Positions 1 through 9,713 are shown, numbered from the stretch's first letter. The stretch is 64,000 bases of DNA from Thalassolituus alkanivorans (GCF_020447205.1 NZ_JAJAEL010000037.1:174731-238730), one strand, 5' to 3'. A program made the numbers and translations. Notes: a model not told the origin generated them from the letters alone.

Positions 1-475
1 TTTCACTCCCACGCGGAGCGTAGGAACGAGAAAAAGCAAAATGCTCGCAACAGAGCGGGCACACCCGGCTCCCACGTTCTACGTGTTAGCCTTTGCGGGC
101 ACAGTTGCATTCACACACGGAGTGTAGGAGTTGCATTCCCACGCGGAGCCTGGGAACGAGAAAGAAGGAACGGGAAAAGGTAACATCTGGCTCCCACGCT
201 CTGCGTGGTAGCCCCTGCTTGTACAGTGCATTCATACATGGAGCGTAGGAGTTGCATTCCCACGCGGAGCGTGGGAACGAGAAAGAAGGAACGGGAAAAG
301 GTAACATCTGGCTCCCACGCTCTGCGTGGTAGCCCTTGCGGGTACAGTTACATTCCCACGCGGAGCGTGGGAACGAGAAAGCGGAGCGTTAGCCCTTGCG
401 GGCACAGTGCATTCATACATGGAGCGTAGGAGTTGCATTCCCACGCGGAGCGTGGGAACGAGAAAACGAGAAAAG
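1..475. repeat. REP-like double-hairpin repeat array
   Basis: This stretch is built from a repeated module with no credible gene. The module has two GC-rich hairpins. One is CCACGC-TCT-GCGTGG, usually preceded by CTGGCTC. The other is the palindrome TTCCCACGC-GGA-GCGTGGGAA followed by CGAG. A spacer resembling TAGCCCTTGCGGGCACAGT separates them. Perfect or near-perfect copies of the second palindrome lie at 136-156 (one mismatch), 257-277, 353-373 and 438-458. Degenerate copies begin near 8, 114, 234, 379 and 418. Open frames here give low-complexity peptides such as IPTRSVGTR on both strands and are artefacts of the repeat. Similar modules occur at 9629-9698 (inverted) and 31547-31636. A RAYT-type transposase could mobilise them, but none is in the window. 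Confidence 0.85.
131..373 (+). repeat. 121-bp tandem duplication inside the repeat array
   Basis: The segment 131-226 recurs at 252-347 with an exact 121-bp offset and only about five differences, for example gagcc versus gagcg in the palindrome and ctgctt versus ttgcgg in the spacer. It covers the palindrome, an A/G-rich linker, the second hairpin and the spacer. This indicates local unequal exchange or slippage rather than independent insertions. Confidence 0.8.
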
Positions 476-496
476 GGCGGGTATTATCGGAGCATT

Positions 497-2407
497 TTAG
501 TGGCTTACTTTTGATGCATTCAGTACCCAGTCTGGGCACTCGCCTTGTTTATTGTAAGCGGCTGGGGCTTCAAGTAGCAGATTGATAACCTCTTCGACTT
601 TAAAGTCGTGACAGGCTTTGTCCAGGCGATTCAGCAAGTTGTGTGTCTCGGGCCAGGATAGGTGTACTTCGTTTGCCGTCATAATTCGTGGATGATCAGT
701 GCCCTCTACATTGTCGCCAATTAGCAGCTCTTCATAGAGTTTTTCGCCTGGGCGTAAGCCGGTAAATTGCAGCTCTATATCGCCATGAGGGTTCTGGTCG
801 GTCTTTTCGCTCAGGCCAGAGAGGCGAATCATTTTCTTGGCCAGGCTGGTAATTTTTACTGGTTCACCCATATCCAATACGAACACATCACCACCTTTGC
901 CCATGGCACCTGCCTGAATAACCAACTGTGAGGCTTCGGGTATAGTCATAAAATAACGAATAATGTCTGGGTGGGTAACGGTAATCGGGCCGCCATCTTT
1001 AATTTGTTTGCGGAACAAAGGCACGACCGAACCGGATGAGCCCAGTACGTTGCCAAAACGCACCATGCAGAACAGAGTGTCGCTCTGGCGGTTTGCCAGT
1101 GCCTGCAAAACAAGTTCCGCCATACGCTTAGAAGCCCCCATAACATTGGTGGGGCGAACGGCTTTATCGGTAGAGATTAATACAAAGCGCTCTACGCCGG
1201 CAGCTATCGCCGCTTCAGCACAATACCAGGTACCAAATACATTGTTACGCACACCTTCAACCACGTTATGTTCAACCATGGGCACGTGTTTATAAGCTGC
1301 GGCGTGGTAGATGGTTTGTACGCAGAAGGTGCGGAAAATGGTTTCCAGACGATTCTGCTTTTGCACTGAGCCGAGAATAGAAACAATGTCAGTAGCTAAT
1401 TGGTGGGCGCTTTTCAGTTGTTGTAGTTCCTGCTCAATGGCATACAGGCTGTATTCGTTTAATTCAAACAGAATCAGTTGTTTTGGCTGTTGCAATAGGG
1501 CCTGTCGGCATAGCTCCGAGCCAATTGAGCCTCCTGCTCCGGTAACTAATACGACTTTATTGAGGATATTGTTTTGCAATAGCTCTGTTCTGGGATTAAC
1601 GCAATCCCGGCCCAGCAGGTCTTCGATTTCTACTTCACGAACTTCTTCTATGCGTGCTTTACCACTGACGATATCGTTTACTGAGGGAGCGGTAAGAACC
1701 TCCAGCTTGCTTTCCGTTAGCTTTTCAATCAGCTGCTTACGTTCAGATATACTGGTTCGGCCGAGAGCCAGTAAAACTTTTCTAATATTATGATGTTCAA
1801 TGATGTATTCTATGTTGTTGGCATCATAGACTTTGAGTCCATGAATATTCATATTTTGCTTTTTATTGTCGTCATCAATAAAAGCAAAGGGGCGATAGTG
1901 GTCGCTGCCCGCTAGTGCTTTGGCTAATGCTACCCCCTGCTGCCCCGCACCATATATCAGAACCGGTTCACATTGGCCTTTGCTTAACTGACCAACAATG
2001 CTGCGTATAAATAATCTGGGGGTGCCCAGAAGTGCGAAGGCTGTGAAGAAATAAATAATCAGGCTGGAGCGGGGGACGTTTGCATGCGTGAAGAATGAAC
2101 TGCTGGCCAGTGCAATGGCAGAAATAGCGATTCCCAGAGCCATGGTCGTAAACGCCTGGCCGGCCATAAAACGGACAACAGCACGATACAGGCCGAGTCT
2201 GACAAAGACAGTCAGCGTAAGAAGGGTTGTGATCAGCGCTGCTGAAATAACCGCGTTGTCTATTCTCGGCGTAACGGTTCCATAGCGCAGAGCCAGAGCC
2301 AGGTAAATAGCAACAGGAATTGCTATAAGGTCATAGGATACAGAAATGAAACGCTTAGTCGGGCGGGGAGCATTCAGCAGGAAATTAATCATGGGGCTGA
2401 AATTCAT
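497..2407 (-). CDS. Membrane nucleotide-sugar 4,6-dehydratase (WbpM/CapD type)
   Basis: Likely catalyses C4,C6-dehydration or C5 epimerisation of UDP-HexNAc, the first step of O-antigen or capsule amino-sugar synthesis, at the inner membrane. The 636 residues start with four hydrophobic segments (about 25-125). A first Rossmann domain follows (GAGQQG 153-158), then a second, catalytic SDR domain with TGAGGSIGS at 289-297. The usual Tyr-x3-Lys is replaced by Met-x3-Lys (MGASK 423-427, after STDKAV 412-417), the hallmark of the large WbpM/PglF/CapD subfamily. Upstream, a perfect TATAAT -10 (2470-2475, minus strand) lacks a clear -35. The gene ends directly beside the repeat array. The rest of a polysaccharide cluster would lie outside the window. 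Confidence 0.9.
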   Translation of the reverse strand: MNFSPMINFLLNAPRPTKRFISVSYDLIAIPVAIYLALALRYGTVTPRIDNAVISAALITTLLTLTVFVRLGLYRAVVRFMAGQAFTTMALGIAISAIALASSSFFTHANVPRSSLIIYFFTAFALLGTPRLFIRSIVGQLSKGQCEPVLIYGAGQQGVALAKALAGSDHYRPFAFIDDDNKKQNMNIHGLKVYDANNIEYIIEHHNIRKVLLALGRTSISERKQLIEKLTESKLEVLTAPSVNDIVSGKARIEEVREVEIEDLLGRDCVNPRTELLQNNILNKVVLVTGAGGSIGSELCRQALLQQPKQLILFELNEYSLYAIEQELQQLKSAHQLATDIVSILGSVQKQNRLETIFRTFCVQTIYHAAAYKHVPMVEHNVVEGVRNNVFGTWYCAEAAIAAGVERFVLISTDKAVRPTNVMGASKRMAELVLQALANRQSDTLFCMVRFGNVLGSSGSVVPLFRKQIKDGGPITVTHPDIIRYFMTIPEASQLVIQAGAMGKGGDVFVLDMGEPVKITSLAKKMIRLSGLSEKTDQNPHGDIELQFTGLRPGEKLYEELLIGDNVEGTDHPRIMTANEVHLSWPETHNLLNRLDKACHDFKVEEVINLLLEAPAAYNKQGECPDWVLNASKVSH

Positions 2408-2551
2408 TTTATGGTGGCTTCCCTGAAGTTTAACAATTTTTACCGCTTCTGTGCTGCAGCGGACTGTAAATTATAACGGTACTTTCAGGGTGCGATAGTC
2501 TTTGTCTCATCCTGAGATTATGCGTATGCATTAGGAAGGTAGTCGCTGAAA

Positions 2552-2627
2552 TGGCTCCCCGAGTTGGACTTGAACCAACGACCAATAGATTAACAGTCTA
2601 CTGCTCTACCGACTGAGCTATCGGGGA
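2552..2627 (-). tRNA. tRNA-Asn (GTT)
   Basis: Read on the minus strand, a 76-nt cloverleaf begins TCCCCGATAGCTC and ends with an encoded CCA. The acceptor arms TCCCCGA/TCGGGGA pair. The anticodon loop CTGTTAA carries GTT. The T-arm contains GGTTCAAGTCC. It lies between the dehydratase and the divergent wzz-like gene. Confidence 0.97.
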
Positions 2628-2645
2628 ACATCAGCAAGTGCGCGC

Positions 2646-2674
2646 ATTATGCTGATGCAGATTTTCTCTGTCAA
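2646..2674 (-). promoter_or_regulatory. Sigma-70 promoter of tRNA-Asn
   Basis: On the minus strand a perfect TTGACA (2669-2674) is followed after 17 bp by CATAAT (2646-2651) and a GC-rich discriminator, GCGCGC. The tRNA starts about 18 bp further on. This is the layout expected of a stringently controlled stable-RNA promoter. Confidence 0.8.
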
Positions 2675-2825
2675 GCATCTGTTTGATTTTGTTGGCTTTT
2701 AATTTTTAGCGTCAATAGTGAGGAGGCTGATTACAGGACGATTAACAACCTCGGAGATGCTTTATCTGTCATAAATTTAAGGTATTCTTGGCAATCAGAT
2801 TTCGCTTTAGTGCAATGGAGCTCGT

Positions 2826-4319
2826 ATGAACCAGCAATACCCCTCTAATTCTGCGGTTACGACCCCTGTCGTCGGCCCGGACGATGAAATTAATTTGACG
2901 GATCTGTTCCGTAATATCTGGCGTCAGCGGGGACTGGTGATCGGAGTTGCCTTGTTCGTGGGATTGGCTGTTGTGGCATTCCATTTTTCCAAGGCGTCTT
3001 TTTCTGTATCGCAGCAGGTTGAATACCCCATTGCACTGACTTTCCTGAGTGACGGTAAATATCCGAACGGAACAGTATTCAGTCCCCGTGATGTTATCGC
3101 CCCGGCAGTGATCAACGCACTCGCTGCACGGGGCGAAATTGCAGTATCAGCCGACAAATTGGTGAATGCGCTGAACGTATCATATTCTAATTCCCTTTAT
3201 CAGGAGAGTGAAGACAAGCTGAACGAGTTATTGGCGAACGCCAAAACACCGCAGGAAATACGTACCGCTGCCGATACGGCTTTGACTGAACTGCATGATA
3301 AATCCCATGGGTTTCTTACCCTCAGTCTGAATCTTCAGAAGTCTGGGCTTACTGCGACGCAAGGCGCAGAGGTGCTGGCTGATGTGGTGGATACCTGGGC
3401 ACAGCTGTCGATTGAGCGCGGCTTAACGAATGTCGATATTGACCGGCCTTTGGTTGCTTTCAGTACGGCTGAAGGCATGAATCTGATCGACGTCTACGAT
3501 GGTGCTACCACCTATCTGGAGGCGCTGCGTTCCGCAGTAGGTAAGTTGTCCAAAATGCCTGGTTCCGGCAGCATGGTTGTCGATGGGCGCACTCTGGATG
3601 ATGTACGCCGCCAGTTGGTGATGCTGGAGGGTAGTGATATCGGCCCTTTGCGTGAGTTTGCCTATTCAAATTCTTCTGAATTGGCTGCGAAAGATCCGGC
3701 AATCATGGTACGTCTGTTTTCCCGTCAGCGTTTGTTGCGTCTGGAGCATGAGCGATTAACGAAGTTAGTTGCATCCTACGATGCCGCACTGAATCAGCTG
3801 TCGAGCACCAGCACTCAGGATCTGAATAAAACGGCTGGCAGTAATGAATCTTCCGGGGCGCAGTTTGACCAGTCATTTTTAGACTCCCTGTTGGCGCTGG
3901 GTAATAAACTGGGTGGTGTAGAGATGCGTCAGGATTTATTCAAGCGCCGTACGGCTGCGACCGAAGAGTTGCTGGAACTTGAGAAAGAGATTGCGATTCT
4001 GGCGGGATCTGATGATAAGACCTATGGCAACCTGGATTCACAGTCAATTTTAAAGGCTGCTTTGGAAGGAGTTGAGACCAATCTGAACACAATCCAGCAG
4101 CAGCTCGATAATTTTATCGGAGCTTATCGCGAGCAGACATTGCAAAGTGGTGGGCAATTGTTTGTGGCAGATGCTGCGCCGGTAGTGCGTGGTGGAAGCT
4201 TTCAGATGGGGCGGAAAATGGGGCTGCATCTGGCGCTGGGAATTATTCTGGGCGGAATGCTTGGGGTTATGCTGGCATTGATCCGGGCGGCTATGCTGTC
4301 TTCACGCGTAAAGGGTTAA
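2826..4319 (+). CDS. Wzz-like polysaccharide chain-length determinant
   Basis: Predicted inner-membrane polysaccharide co-polymerase that sets O-antigen or exopolysaccharide chain length. The 497 residues have the PCP layout: a cytoplasmic N-terminus with NLTDLFRNIWRQ, a first membrane helix near 37-57, a large periplasmic part rich in coiled coil (about 100-450), and a second membrane helix near 466-490 with Gly-rich GIILGGMLGVML. No Walker motifs or Tyr-rich tail follow, so it is not a BY-kinase fusion. It is longer than classical Wzz (about 330-360 residues). A possible promoter is TTTATC-16-TATTCT at 2761-2788. It ends at a strong bidirectional terminator. Confidence 0.8.
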   Translation: MNQQYPSNSAVTTPVVGPDDEINLTDLFRNIWRQRGLVIGVALFVGLAVVAFHFSKASFSVSQQVEYPIALTFLSDGKYPNGTVFSPRDVIAPAVINALAARGEIAVSADKLVNALNVSYSNSLYQESEDKLNELLANAKTPQEIRTAADTALTELHDKSHGFLTLSLNLQKSGLTATQGAEVLADVVDTWAQLSIERGLTNVDIDRPLVAFSTAEGMNLIDVYDGATTYLEALRSAVGKLSKMPGSGSMVVDGRTLDDVRRQLVMLEGSDIGPLREFAYSNSSELAAKDPAIMVRLFSRQRLLRLEHERLTKLVASYDAALNQLSSTSTQDLNKTAGSNESSGAQFDQSFLDSLLALGNKLGGVEMRQDLFKRRTAATEELLELEKEIAILAGSDDKTYGNLDSQSILKAALEGVETNLNTIQQQLDNFIGAYREQTLQSGGQLFVADAAPVVRGGSFQMGRKMGLHLALGIILGGMLGVMLALIRAAMLSSRVKG

Positions 4320-4346
4320 GGCTGCACATCCTCAGGTGATGGATAC

Positions 4347-4377
4347 AAAAAGCCCGGCAATCTTGCCGGGCTTTTTT
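4347..4377. terminator. Bidirectional rho-independent terminator
   Basis: The stem GCCCGGCAA/TTGCCGGGC is flanked by an A-run and a T-run, so it can terminate both the wzz-like gene (+) and dcd (-). Confidence 0.92.
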
Positions 4378-4395
4378 ATGCCTGTTATCTGAAGG

Positions 4396-4977
4396 TCAGT
4401 CCTTCGCAATCCGGCTGAAGGTAGCCCCTTTCTGATCGCGATACTTGGCGTTTTCACGCTTGTTATAAGGGCGCAGCGCCGGGCTTGAAAGCATCTCAAA
4501 CGACATGGCGCAGATCACCATACCCGGACGTAGCGCCAGTGGCAGTTTGCCGTTGTTATAGAACTCCAGCACGATCTGCCCCTGCCAGCCCGGATCAATA
4601 CGCCCGGCGGTCACATGCACCATCAGGCCGAGGCGGGCGAGGGAGCTGCGGCCGTCCAGCCAGCCAACCAGGTCTTCGGGTACGCTGACCGATTCCAGTG
4701 TTGCGCCCAGCACCAGTTCGCCCGGGTGAATAAACAAAGCGTCATCGGCTTCAATCTCGATCTCTTTACTCATAATACGGTTGATATCGCGTTCAAGCTG
4801 AATGCGGTCACCGGACAGATCGAGGTGGGTCACTGAGTTGTTGTTGAATACGCGGAAGCGGTGGTCGAGGCGCAGATCTACGCTGATGCCGGCAATGGCA
4901 TCGCTGGCTGGCTTTGGATCGATAACAATGCTGCCATCGGCAATGCGCTGTTCAATATCGCCGTCGCTGAGTCGCAT
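4396..4977 (-). CDS. dcd: dCTP deaminase
   Basis: Deaminates dCTP to dUTP in the cytosol, feeding dTMP synthesis via dUTPase. It has 193 residues, the same length as the E. coli enzyme. The family signature is intact: [12 protein letters not shown] (106-117), then [13 protein letters not shown] (121-133) and VLEFYN (136-141). The catalytic Glu falls at position 138, as in E. coli. It is convergent with the wzz-like gene and followed by the shared terminator. Confidence 0.96.
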   Translation of the reverse strand: MRLSDGDIEQRIADGSIVIDPKPASDAIAGISVDLRLDHRFRVFNNNSVTHLDLSGDRIQLERDINRIMSKEIEIEADDALFIHPGELVLGATLESVSVPEDLVGWLDGRSSLARLGLMVHVTAGRIDPGWQGQIVLEFYNNGKLPLALRPGMVICAMSFEMLSSPALRPYNKRENAKYRDQKGATFSRIAKD

Positions 4978-5052
4978 GCTGTGCTTCCTGTTGAGTAAAA
5001 AAGAGGGCGCAGTTTACCTGAAAAGCGCAGCAGCGCGAAGCAGGCGAAATGT

Positions 5053-5847
5053 TCAGCCCTTGAGGTCGGTAATATCAATCTGATAGCGGGTTTTACCTTT
5101 TTCTTTATCGACCAGGCGTACCAGCTGATAGCCGCGATCGATGGCAAACCAGGCAAAGACTTCGCGGCCTTTTTTCTGACGTATCTGTTCAACCTTGATG
5201 GTTTTCAGCTTACCTATCCGGGTACTCAGCTGCTCTTCGCCGATAATTCTGAACTGGAAATCTTTAACACGTTTTTTCTCAAATACGGGGTAGCTCAGCT
5301 CATGATTGTTGGCTCGGTTCTCAGGGCTGCCTGTGTCTTTTCTGAGGGTAGAAAGATCGAGACTGGCCTGCAGCATATAGGTTAGGTTGTCATGAACCTC
5401 GTTTTTCCATGCCTTCGGATAGTCTTTGTTGTTTTCCAGGTCTTTGATCAGCTTCAGTTGTGGGGAAAATAACAGCGTGCGGTCAGCCTCGTTAAACAAG
5501 CCGGTGGCACGGTAGCGATATTCCAGCGGTTTTATCTGGCCGTCATCAAAGCTGAATTCGGATGTTTCTTTCAGTGCGGCGGCGCTGGTTTCTGCTTCAA
5601 ACGTTAACAGCCAGTGGCCACTGGGGAGTTGGCGTAAGTTGCGTTCGGCTTCTACATCAATGCTGAACCAGCCGAGTTTCCACTCTGTTTTATAGCGTGC
5701 AGAAAAAGGCTTAAGGGTTGTGACTTCACGATGGCTGGCAGCAGATTTTTCTTTGTCAGCAGTCTCTTCTGCGGCTGTTGCAAAGGAAAAAGTGGGGCAG
5801 GTGATCAGGGCGAAGGCCAGCAGGCGGGGAAGCAAAAAGGAAGTCAT
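5053..5847 (-). CDS. DUF3108 periplasmic protein
   Basis: A secreted protein of unknown function in the DUF3108 family. The start at 5847 gives MTSFLLPRLLAFALITC, a normal signal peptide with probable cleavage after the ATA region. A TTG nine codons upstream (5874) is possible but adds polar residues and has no better ribosome site. The mature part is beta-rich (PFSARYKTEWKLGWFSID, later FAWFAIDRGYQLVRLVDK), typical of the family. It lies 45 bp downstream of purN on the same strand and may be co-transcribed. The same gene order is known from pseudomonads, but no purine link is established. Confidence 0.8.
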   Translation of the reverse strand: MTSFLLPRLLAFALITCPTFSFATAAEETADKEKSAASHREVTTLKPFSARYKTEWKLGWFSIDVEAERNLRQLPSGHWLLTFEAETSAAALKETSEFSFDDGQIKPLEYRYRATGLFNEADRTLLFSPQLKLIKDLENNKDYPKAWKNEVHDNLTYMLQASLDLSTLRKDTGSPENRANNHELSYPVFEKKRVKDFQFRIIGEEQLSTRIGKLKTIKVEQIRQKKGREVFAWFAIDRGYQLVRLVDKEKGKTRYQIDITDLKG

Positions 5848-5892
5848 AAAGGTCAGCCAAGTCCATTTGGCCAACAGTATATCGGAGCAAAA

Positions 5893-6567
5893 TCAGGACG
5901 TCAGTTGCAATCCGGTGGCGGGAATCACATTTCCATCCAGACGGGCATTGTTGCCGACCATGGTCAGGCGGCCTTCAACAAACCATTTAACCGCAATCGG
6001 ATAAATCACGTGTTCCTGAATTTGTACGCGTTTCTGCAGGCTGGCGGCATCGTCGCCGTCGTATACCGGCACCACGGCCTGAATCACGTTAGGTCCGCCA
6101 TCCAGTTCTTCGGTCACAAAATGCACCGTCACACCATGCTCACTCTCGCCATCATCAAGGGCGCGCTGATGGGTATGCAGGCCCTGATATTTCGGCAGTA
6201 ATGACGGGTGAATATTCAGCATGCGGCCATGATAATGAGCGACAAAATCCGGCGTCAGAATGCGCATAAATCCGGCCAGCACCACCAGATCGGGAGCGTG
6301 CTCGTCGATTTCTGCCATCAGTGCACGGTCGAAGTCTTCACGGCTGCTGAATTCTTTGTGATCCAGTACGGAGGTCGGCAGATCGCGGTCGCGGGCTTTC
6401 TGCAGGCCCGCGGCTTCCGGACGGTTACAGATAACCGCAGCGATTTCGGCTTCCATACTGCCACTTTTAATGGCATCGGCAATGGCAACCATATTGCTGC
6501 CACTGCCGGAGATCAGAATCACGATACGCGGTACGGCAGGCTTATCGTGGGTGCTGCTGTCGTTCAT
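5893..6567 (-). CDS. purN: Phosphoribosylglycinamide formyltransferase
   Basis: Transfers a formyl group from 10-formyl-THF to GAR, the third step of purine synthesis. Visible signatures are the phosphate-binding GSGSN (21-25), the active-site segment [12 protein letters not shown] with N118 and H120, and D156 in ELDGGP. These are the three catalytic residues of the family. The 224 residues are slightly longer than E. coli PurN because of an N-terminal extension. The ATG overlaps the purM stop by 4 bp, so the two are translationally coupled. Confidence 0.96.
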   Translation of the reverse strand: MNDSSTHDKPAVPRIVILISGSGSNMVAIADAIKSGSMEAEIAAVICNRPEAAGLQKARDRDLPTSVLDHKEFSSREDFDRALMAEIDEHAPDLVVLAGFMRILTPDFVAHYHGRMLNIHPSLLPKYQGLHTHQRALDDGESEHGVTVHFVTEELDGGPNVIQAVVPVYDGDDAASLQKRVQIQEHVIYPIAVKWFVEGRLTMVGNNARLDGNVIPATGLQLTS

Positions 6568-7616
6568 AGACTGCGGTTACCGGTAAATTCAACCTGTTCG
6601 TCAGCCTCACCTTTGGCCTGAACTTCACCAATCAGCCATGCCTGTTCGCCTTCGGCGTTGAGCAGGGCGATAGCGGCATCGGCTTTTTCTTCCGGCAGCG
6701 CGACAATCATGCCGACACCACAGTTAAAGGTGCGAAACATTTCTGCGGTTGCCACTTTGCCGTTGCTCTGCAGCCATTCAAAAACCGCAGGCCATTTCCA
6801 GCTGTTGGTATCGATAACGGCTTTGCAGTCGTCAGGCAGTACGCGCGGAATGTTTTCCTGGAAACCGCCGCCGGTGACGTGGCACATAGCGTGTACGTCA
6901 GAGGCGTTAATCAGCTTCAGTGCGGATTTTACATAAATACGGGTTGGCGCCATCAGCGCATCAGCAACCGGCTGGCCATCCAGATCGGCACTCAGGTCTG
7001 CACCGGATACTTCGATAATCTTACGGATCAGCGAGTAACCATTGGAGTGCGGGCCGCTGGACGCCATAGCGATCAGCTTGTCGCCGGCTTTTACTTTGGA
7101 GCCGTCGATGATGTCGTCTTTCTCAACGATACCTACGCAGAAACCGGCCAGATCGTAGTCTTCGCCTTCGTACATGCCCGGCATTTCGGCGGTTTCGCCA
7201 CCGACCAGAGAGGCACCGGCCTGCTCACAGCCATCACCGATACCGCTGACAACTGCGGCGGCTACGTCCACGTTCAGTTTGCCGGTGGCGTAGTAGTCGA
7301 GGAAAAACAGCGGCTCAGCGCCGGCAACCACCAGATCGTTCACACACATGGCCACCAGATCGATACCGATGGTGTCGTGCTTTTTCAGATCCATTGCCAG
7401 GCGCAGCTTGGTGCCTACACCGTCAGTGCCGGATACCAGAACCGGTTGGCGGTAGCCCTGTGGCAGCTCGAACAGGGCGCCGAAACCACCCAGTCCGGCC
7501 ATCACTTCCGGGCGGCGGGTACGTTTGGCAACGCCTTTGATGCGTTCGACCAATGCATTTCCGGCGTCGATATCGACACCAGCGTCTTTGTAGCTCAGGG
7601 ATTGTTGTTCACTCAT
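6564..7616 (-). CDS. purM: AIR synthetase (phosphoribosylformylglycinamidine cyclo-ligase)
   Basis: ATP-dependent ring closure of FGAM to AIR, the fifth step of purine synthesis. Family motifs: [10 protein letters not shown] (11-20), DGVGTK (65-70), [11 protein letters not shown] (139-149) and GPHSNGYSL. Its 350 residues match the family. It is the first gene of a purM-purN pair. A TAGAAT-like -10 lies at 7652-7657 (minus strand) without a clear -35 box. No PurR operator is evident. Confidence 0.96.
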   Translation of the reverse strand: MSEQQSLSYKDAGVDIDAGNALVERIKGVAKRTRRPEVMAGLGGFGALFELPQGYRQPVLVSGTDGVGTKLRLAMDLKKHDTIGIDLVAMCVNDLVVAGAEPLFFLDYYATGKLNVDVAAAVVSGIGDGCEQAGASLVGGETAEMPGMYEGEDYDLAGFCVGIVEKDDIIDGSKVKAGDKLIAMASSGPHSNGYSLIRKIIEVSGADLSADLDGQPVADALMAPTRIYVKSALKLINASDVHAMCHVTGGGFQENIPRVLPDDCKAVIDTNSWKWPAVFEWLQSNGKVATAEMFRTFNCGVGMIVALPEEKADAAIALLNAEGEQAWLIGEVQAKGEADEQVEFTGNRSL

Positions 7617-7880
7617 GCCGTCGTCACTGGGTGGCCCATAGAAAGGCGCGTATTCTAACGATTTGTGCGCCGTCCTGCATCATGGAAATGAGCAAATCTG
7701 AGAGTGGCTGAAAGCTGTCTGTATGGTCAGATTTTCGCACAGATGTTGTGAGTAAAGACGGCGGGAGGCGCATTCTTATTTTGCGGCCTGCGGCACAATT
7801 TCGGACGCAGTAGTGGTTATGTTGAACATTCGTGGCACAATACCGCCCGATTTGAATCTTCAGCTGTAAGGAACCTGTCT

Positions 7881-8891
7881 GTGCGTGCAGCCAGTCTGAT
7901 TTTATTGTTGTTTCTAAGCCTTGGCAGTCATGCGGTGACCGTCTCTGACCTGTATCAGGTACGCGTGCCGGTTGCCGATCAGTCGCAGGACAGCCGCCAG
8001 AGCGGTATTCAGGATGCACTGCAGCAGGTGCTGGTGAAGGTCTCCGGCCAGACGGCCAGTGTGCAGAATGAGACAGTACAGGCTGCGGCGGCCAATGCTG
8101 ACCGCTACGTAAAAAGTTTTCGCTACAGCCGTGACGAAGCCGACGACAGTCTGCTGCTAGAAGTTTTATTTGCCCAGAACCTGATTGATTCTCTGTTAAA
8201 AGACGCGCAGCAGCCGGTGTGGGGTAAAAGCCGTCCGCTGGTATTGCTGTGGCAGGGCGTTGAAGATGAATTACAGCGCAAGGCGCTGAATCAGAACAGC
8301 GGCGCGTGGCGTGCACGGCTCGAGCGCGCCATGAGTGAACGCGGAATTCCCCTGTTATGGCCAGCGCAGGATCTGGAAGACGAACTGGTGTTGCCGGTGG
8401 AGCGCCTGTGGGGCCTGTTTAAAGACGACGTGCAGAAAGCCTCCGCCCGTTACGCCGCCGATGCCTTTATGGCCGGGCGTTTGTCTCCGGGGCGCGATAA
8501 TGGCTGGCTTTATCAGGGCTTTATTCAGCATAAGGGGGACTGGCTCGACCTGCAGGCCGAAGGCGATGACGTGAATGCGGTGCTGCTGCAGGTGGCCGAT
8601 CAGGTGGCCGGTTTTCTCTCTGCGCGCTATGCCCTGCGCAGCGATGGTATTGCCGGTGGTCATCAGCTGATGATTCAGGGCGTGCAGAATTTTCGCCAGT
8701 ATCACGATGTGATCAGTTATCTGAACGCCAATGTGGCGGTGAATTCGGTACGTGTGCTGGCGGTTAATCAGCAGGATTTAACACTGGAGCTGGATCTGGC
8801 GGCCGACTGGGCGCAGGTCTGGAGTACTCTGGCCCTGGATAAGCGCCTGCTCGCCACGGAGCAGGAGCAGGTTTTTAGCTGGCAGCCGTAA
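7881..8891 (+). CDS. DUF2066 secreted protein
   Basis: A protein of unknown function in the DUF2066 family, 336 residues. A GTG start preceded by GTAAGGA (7867-7873) gives the signal peptide MRAASLILLLFLSLGSHA. The mature start VSDLYQVRVPVADQSQDSR is the conserved DUF2066 opening. It is divergent from purM and its stop codon abuts the hda start (TAAATG), so the two form an operon. The pairing of DUF2066 with hda is common in Pseudomonas-like genomes, but no functional link is established. Confidence 0.85.
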   Translation: MRAASLILLLFLSLGSHAVTVSDLYQVRVPVADQSQDSRQSGIQDALQQVLVKVSGQTASVQNETVQAAAANADRYVKSFRYSRDEADDSLLLEVLFAQNLIDSLLKDAQQPVWGKSRPLVLLWQGVEDELQRKALNQNSGAWRARLERAMSERGIPLLWPAQDLEDELVLPVERLWGLFKDDVQKASARYAADAFMAGRLSPGRDNGWLYQGFIQHKGDWLDLQAEGDDVNAVLLQVADQVAGFLSARYALRSDGIAGGHQLMIQGVQNFRQYHDVISYLNANVAVNSVRVLAVNQQDLTLELDLAADWAQVWSTLALDKRLLATEQEQVFSWQP

Positions 8892-9599
8892 ATGCAGATC
8901 ATGGATCATCATCAACAACTGACCCTGTCGGTCGCGGTGCGCGATGATGCGCGCTTTGCTAACTATTACGCCGGCCCGAACGAGCAGATCGTGCAATCGC
9001 TGCAGCAGCAGTGGACGGTGCATGGCGAGCCTTACCTGTATTTGTGGGGCGCGCCGGGGGTTGGCTGCAGTCATCTGCTGCAGGCTTCCTGCCATTATGC
9101 TGAAGGGCTGGGACATCAAAGCGTCTATCTGCCGCTGGACGAACTGGTGGAATACAGCCCGGCGGTTCTTGATGCGATGGAGCAGTTACCGCTGGTTGCG
9201 CTGGATAATATTCAGGCCGTTGCAGGTCGCCCGGATTGGGAAGAAGGGCTGTTTCATTTGTTTAACCGTATCCGCGACCGTCAGGGGCACTTACTGATTG
9301 CCGCCAGTCAGGCGCCGGGTCATATCGGTGTGGAGCTGCCCGATCTGTCATCCCGTCTCAGCTGGGGCATGGTGTATCAGGTCGAGCCGCTGGAAGATAA
9401 CGATAAAGTACTGGCTCTGTTGCTGCGCGCCAAGCGCCGTGGTCTGAATATGAGTGATGAAGTGGCGCGCTTTATTCTGACCCGTGGTCCGCGTGATATG
9501 CAGGGCCTGTTTGATTTGCTGGAAACCCTCGATCAGGCCTCTTTGTCGGCCCAGCGTAAGCTGACCATTCCTTTTATTAAGGCGGAAATGGGCTGGTAA
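8892..9599 (+). CDS. hda: DnaA regulatory inactivator Hda
   Basis: A DnaA-like AAA+ protein that, bound to the beta clamp, stimulates hydrolysis of DnaA-ATP after initiation. It consists essentially of DnaA domain III (235 residues), with no DNA-binding domain IV. A clamp-binding motif QLTLSV lies at 9-14. The P-loop is degenerate (GAPGVGCS 53-60, Cys-Ser in place of Lys-Thr), as in other Hda proteins. Walker B is VALDNI (102-107). The C-terminus has ASLSAQRKLTIPF, near-identical to E. coli Hda. An in-frame ATG three codons downstream is an alternative start. Confidence 0.94.
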   Translation: MQIMDHHQQLTLSVAVRDDARFANYYAGPNEQIVQSLQQQWTVHGEPYLYLWGAPGVGCSHLLQASCHYAEGLGHQSVYLPLDELVEYSPAVLDAMEQLPLVALDNIQAVAGRPDWEEGLFHLFNRIRDRQGHLLIAASQAPGHIGVELPDLSSRLSWGMVYQVEPLEDNDKVLALLLRAKRRGLNMSDEVARFILTRGPRDMQGLFDLLETLDQASLSAQRKLTIPFIKAEMGW

Positions 9600-9628
9600 G
9601 CTTTTTTCTCGTTCCTTTCGCGTTATTC

Positions 9629-9698
9629 CTCGTTCCTACGCTCCGCGTGGGAATGCGACTGTGTCAGCAAGGGCTACCACGCAGAGCGTGGGAGCCAG
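9629..9698 (-). repeat. Single inverted copy of the double-hairpin repeat
   Basis: Read on the minus strand it has both hairpins of the 1-475 module: CTGGCTCCCACGCTCTGCGT, a spacer, then CATTCCCACGCGGAGCGTAG and GAACGAG. It sits between hda and its terminator, so it is probably transcribed in the hda mRNA 3' region. Confidence 0.85.
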
Positions 9699-9713
9699 GT
9701 GAACAGCAGATAT

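Noticed and set aside
1-475. CRISPR array at the window start
   Set aside because: Repeats are palindromic pairs of unequal spacing with similar rather than unique spacers, and no cas genes are present.
86-539. Short protein-coding frames in the repeat array
   Set aside because: All are translations of the repeat module in several frames, giving the same low-complexity peptides on both strands.
5893-7616. PurR operator before purM
   Set aside because: No ACGCAAACGTTTGCGT-like palindrome found upstream of purM or purE.
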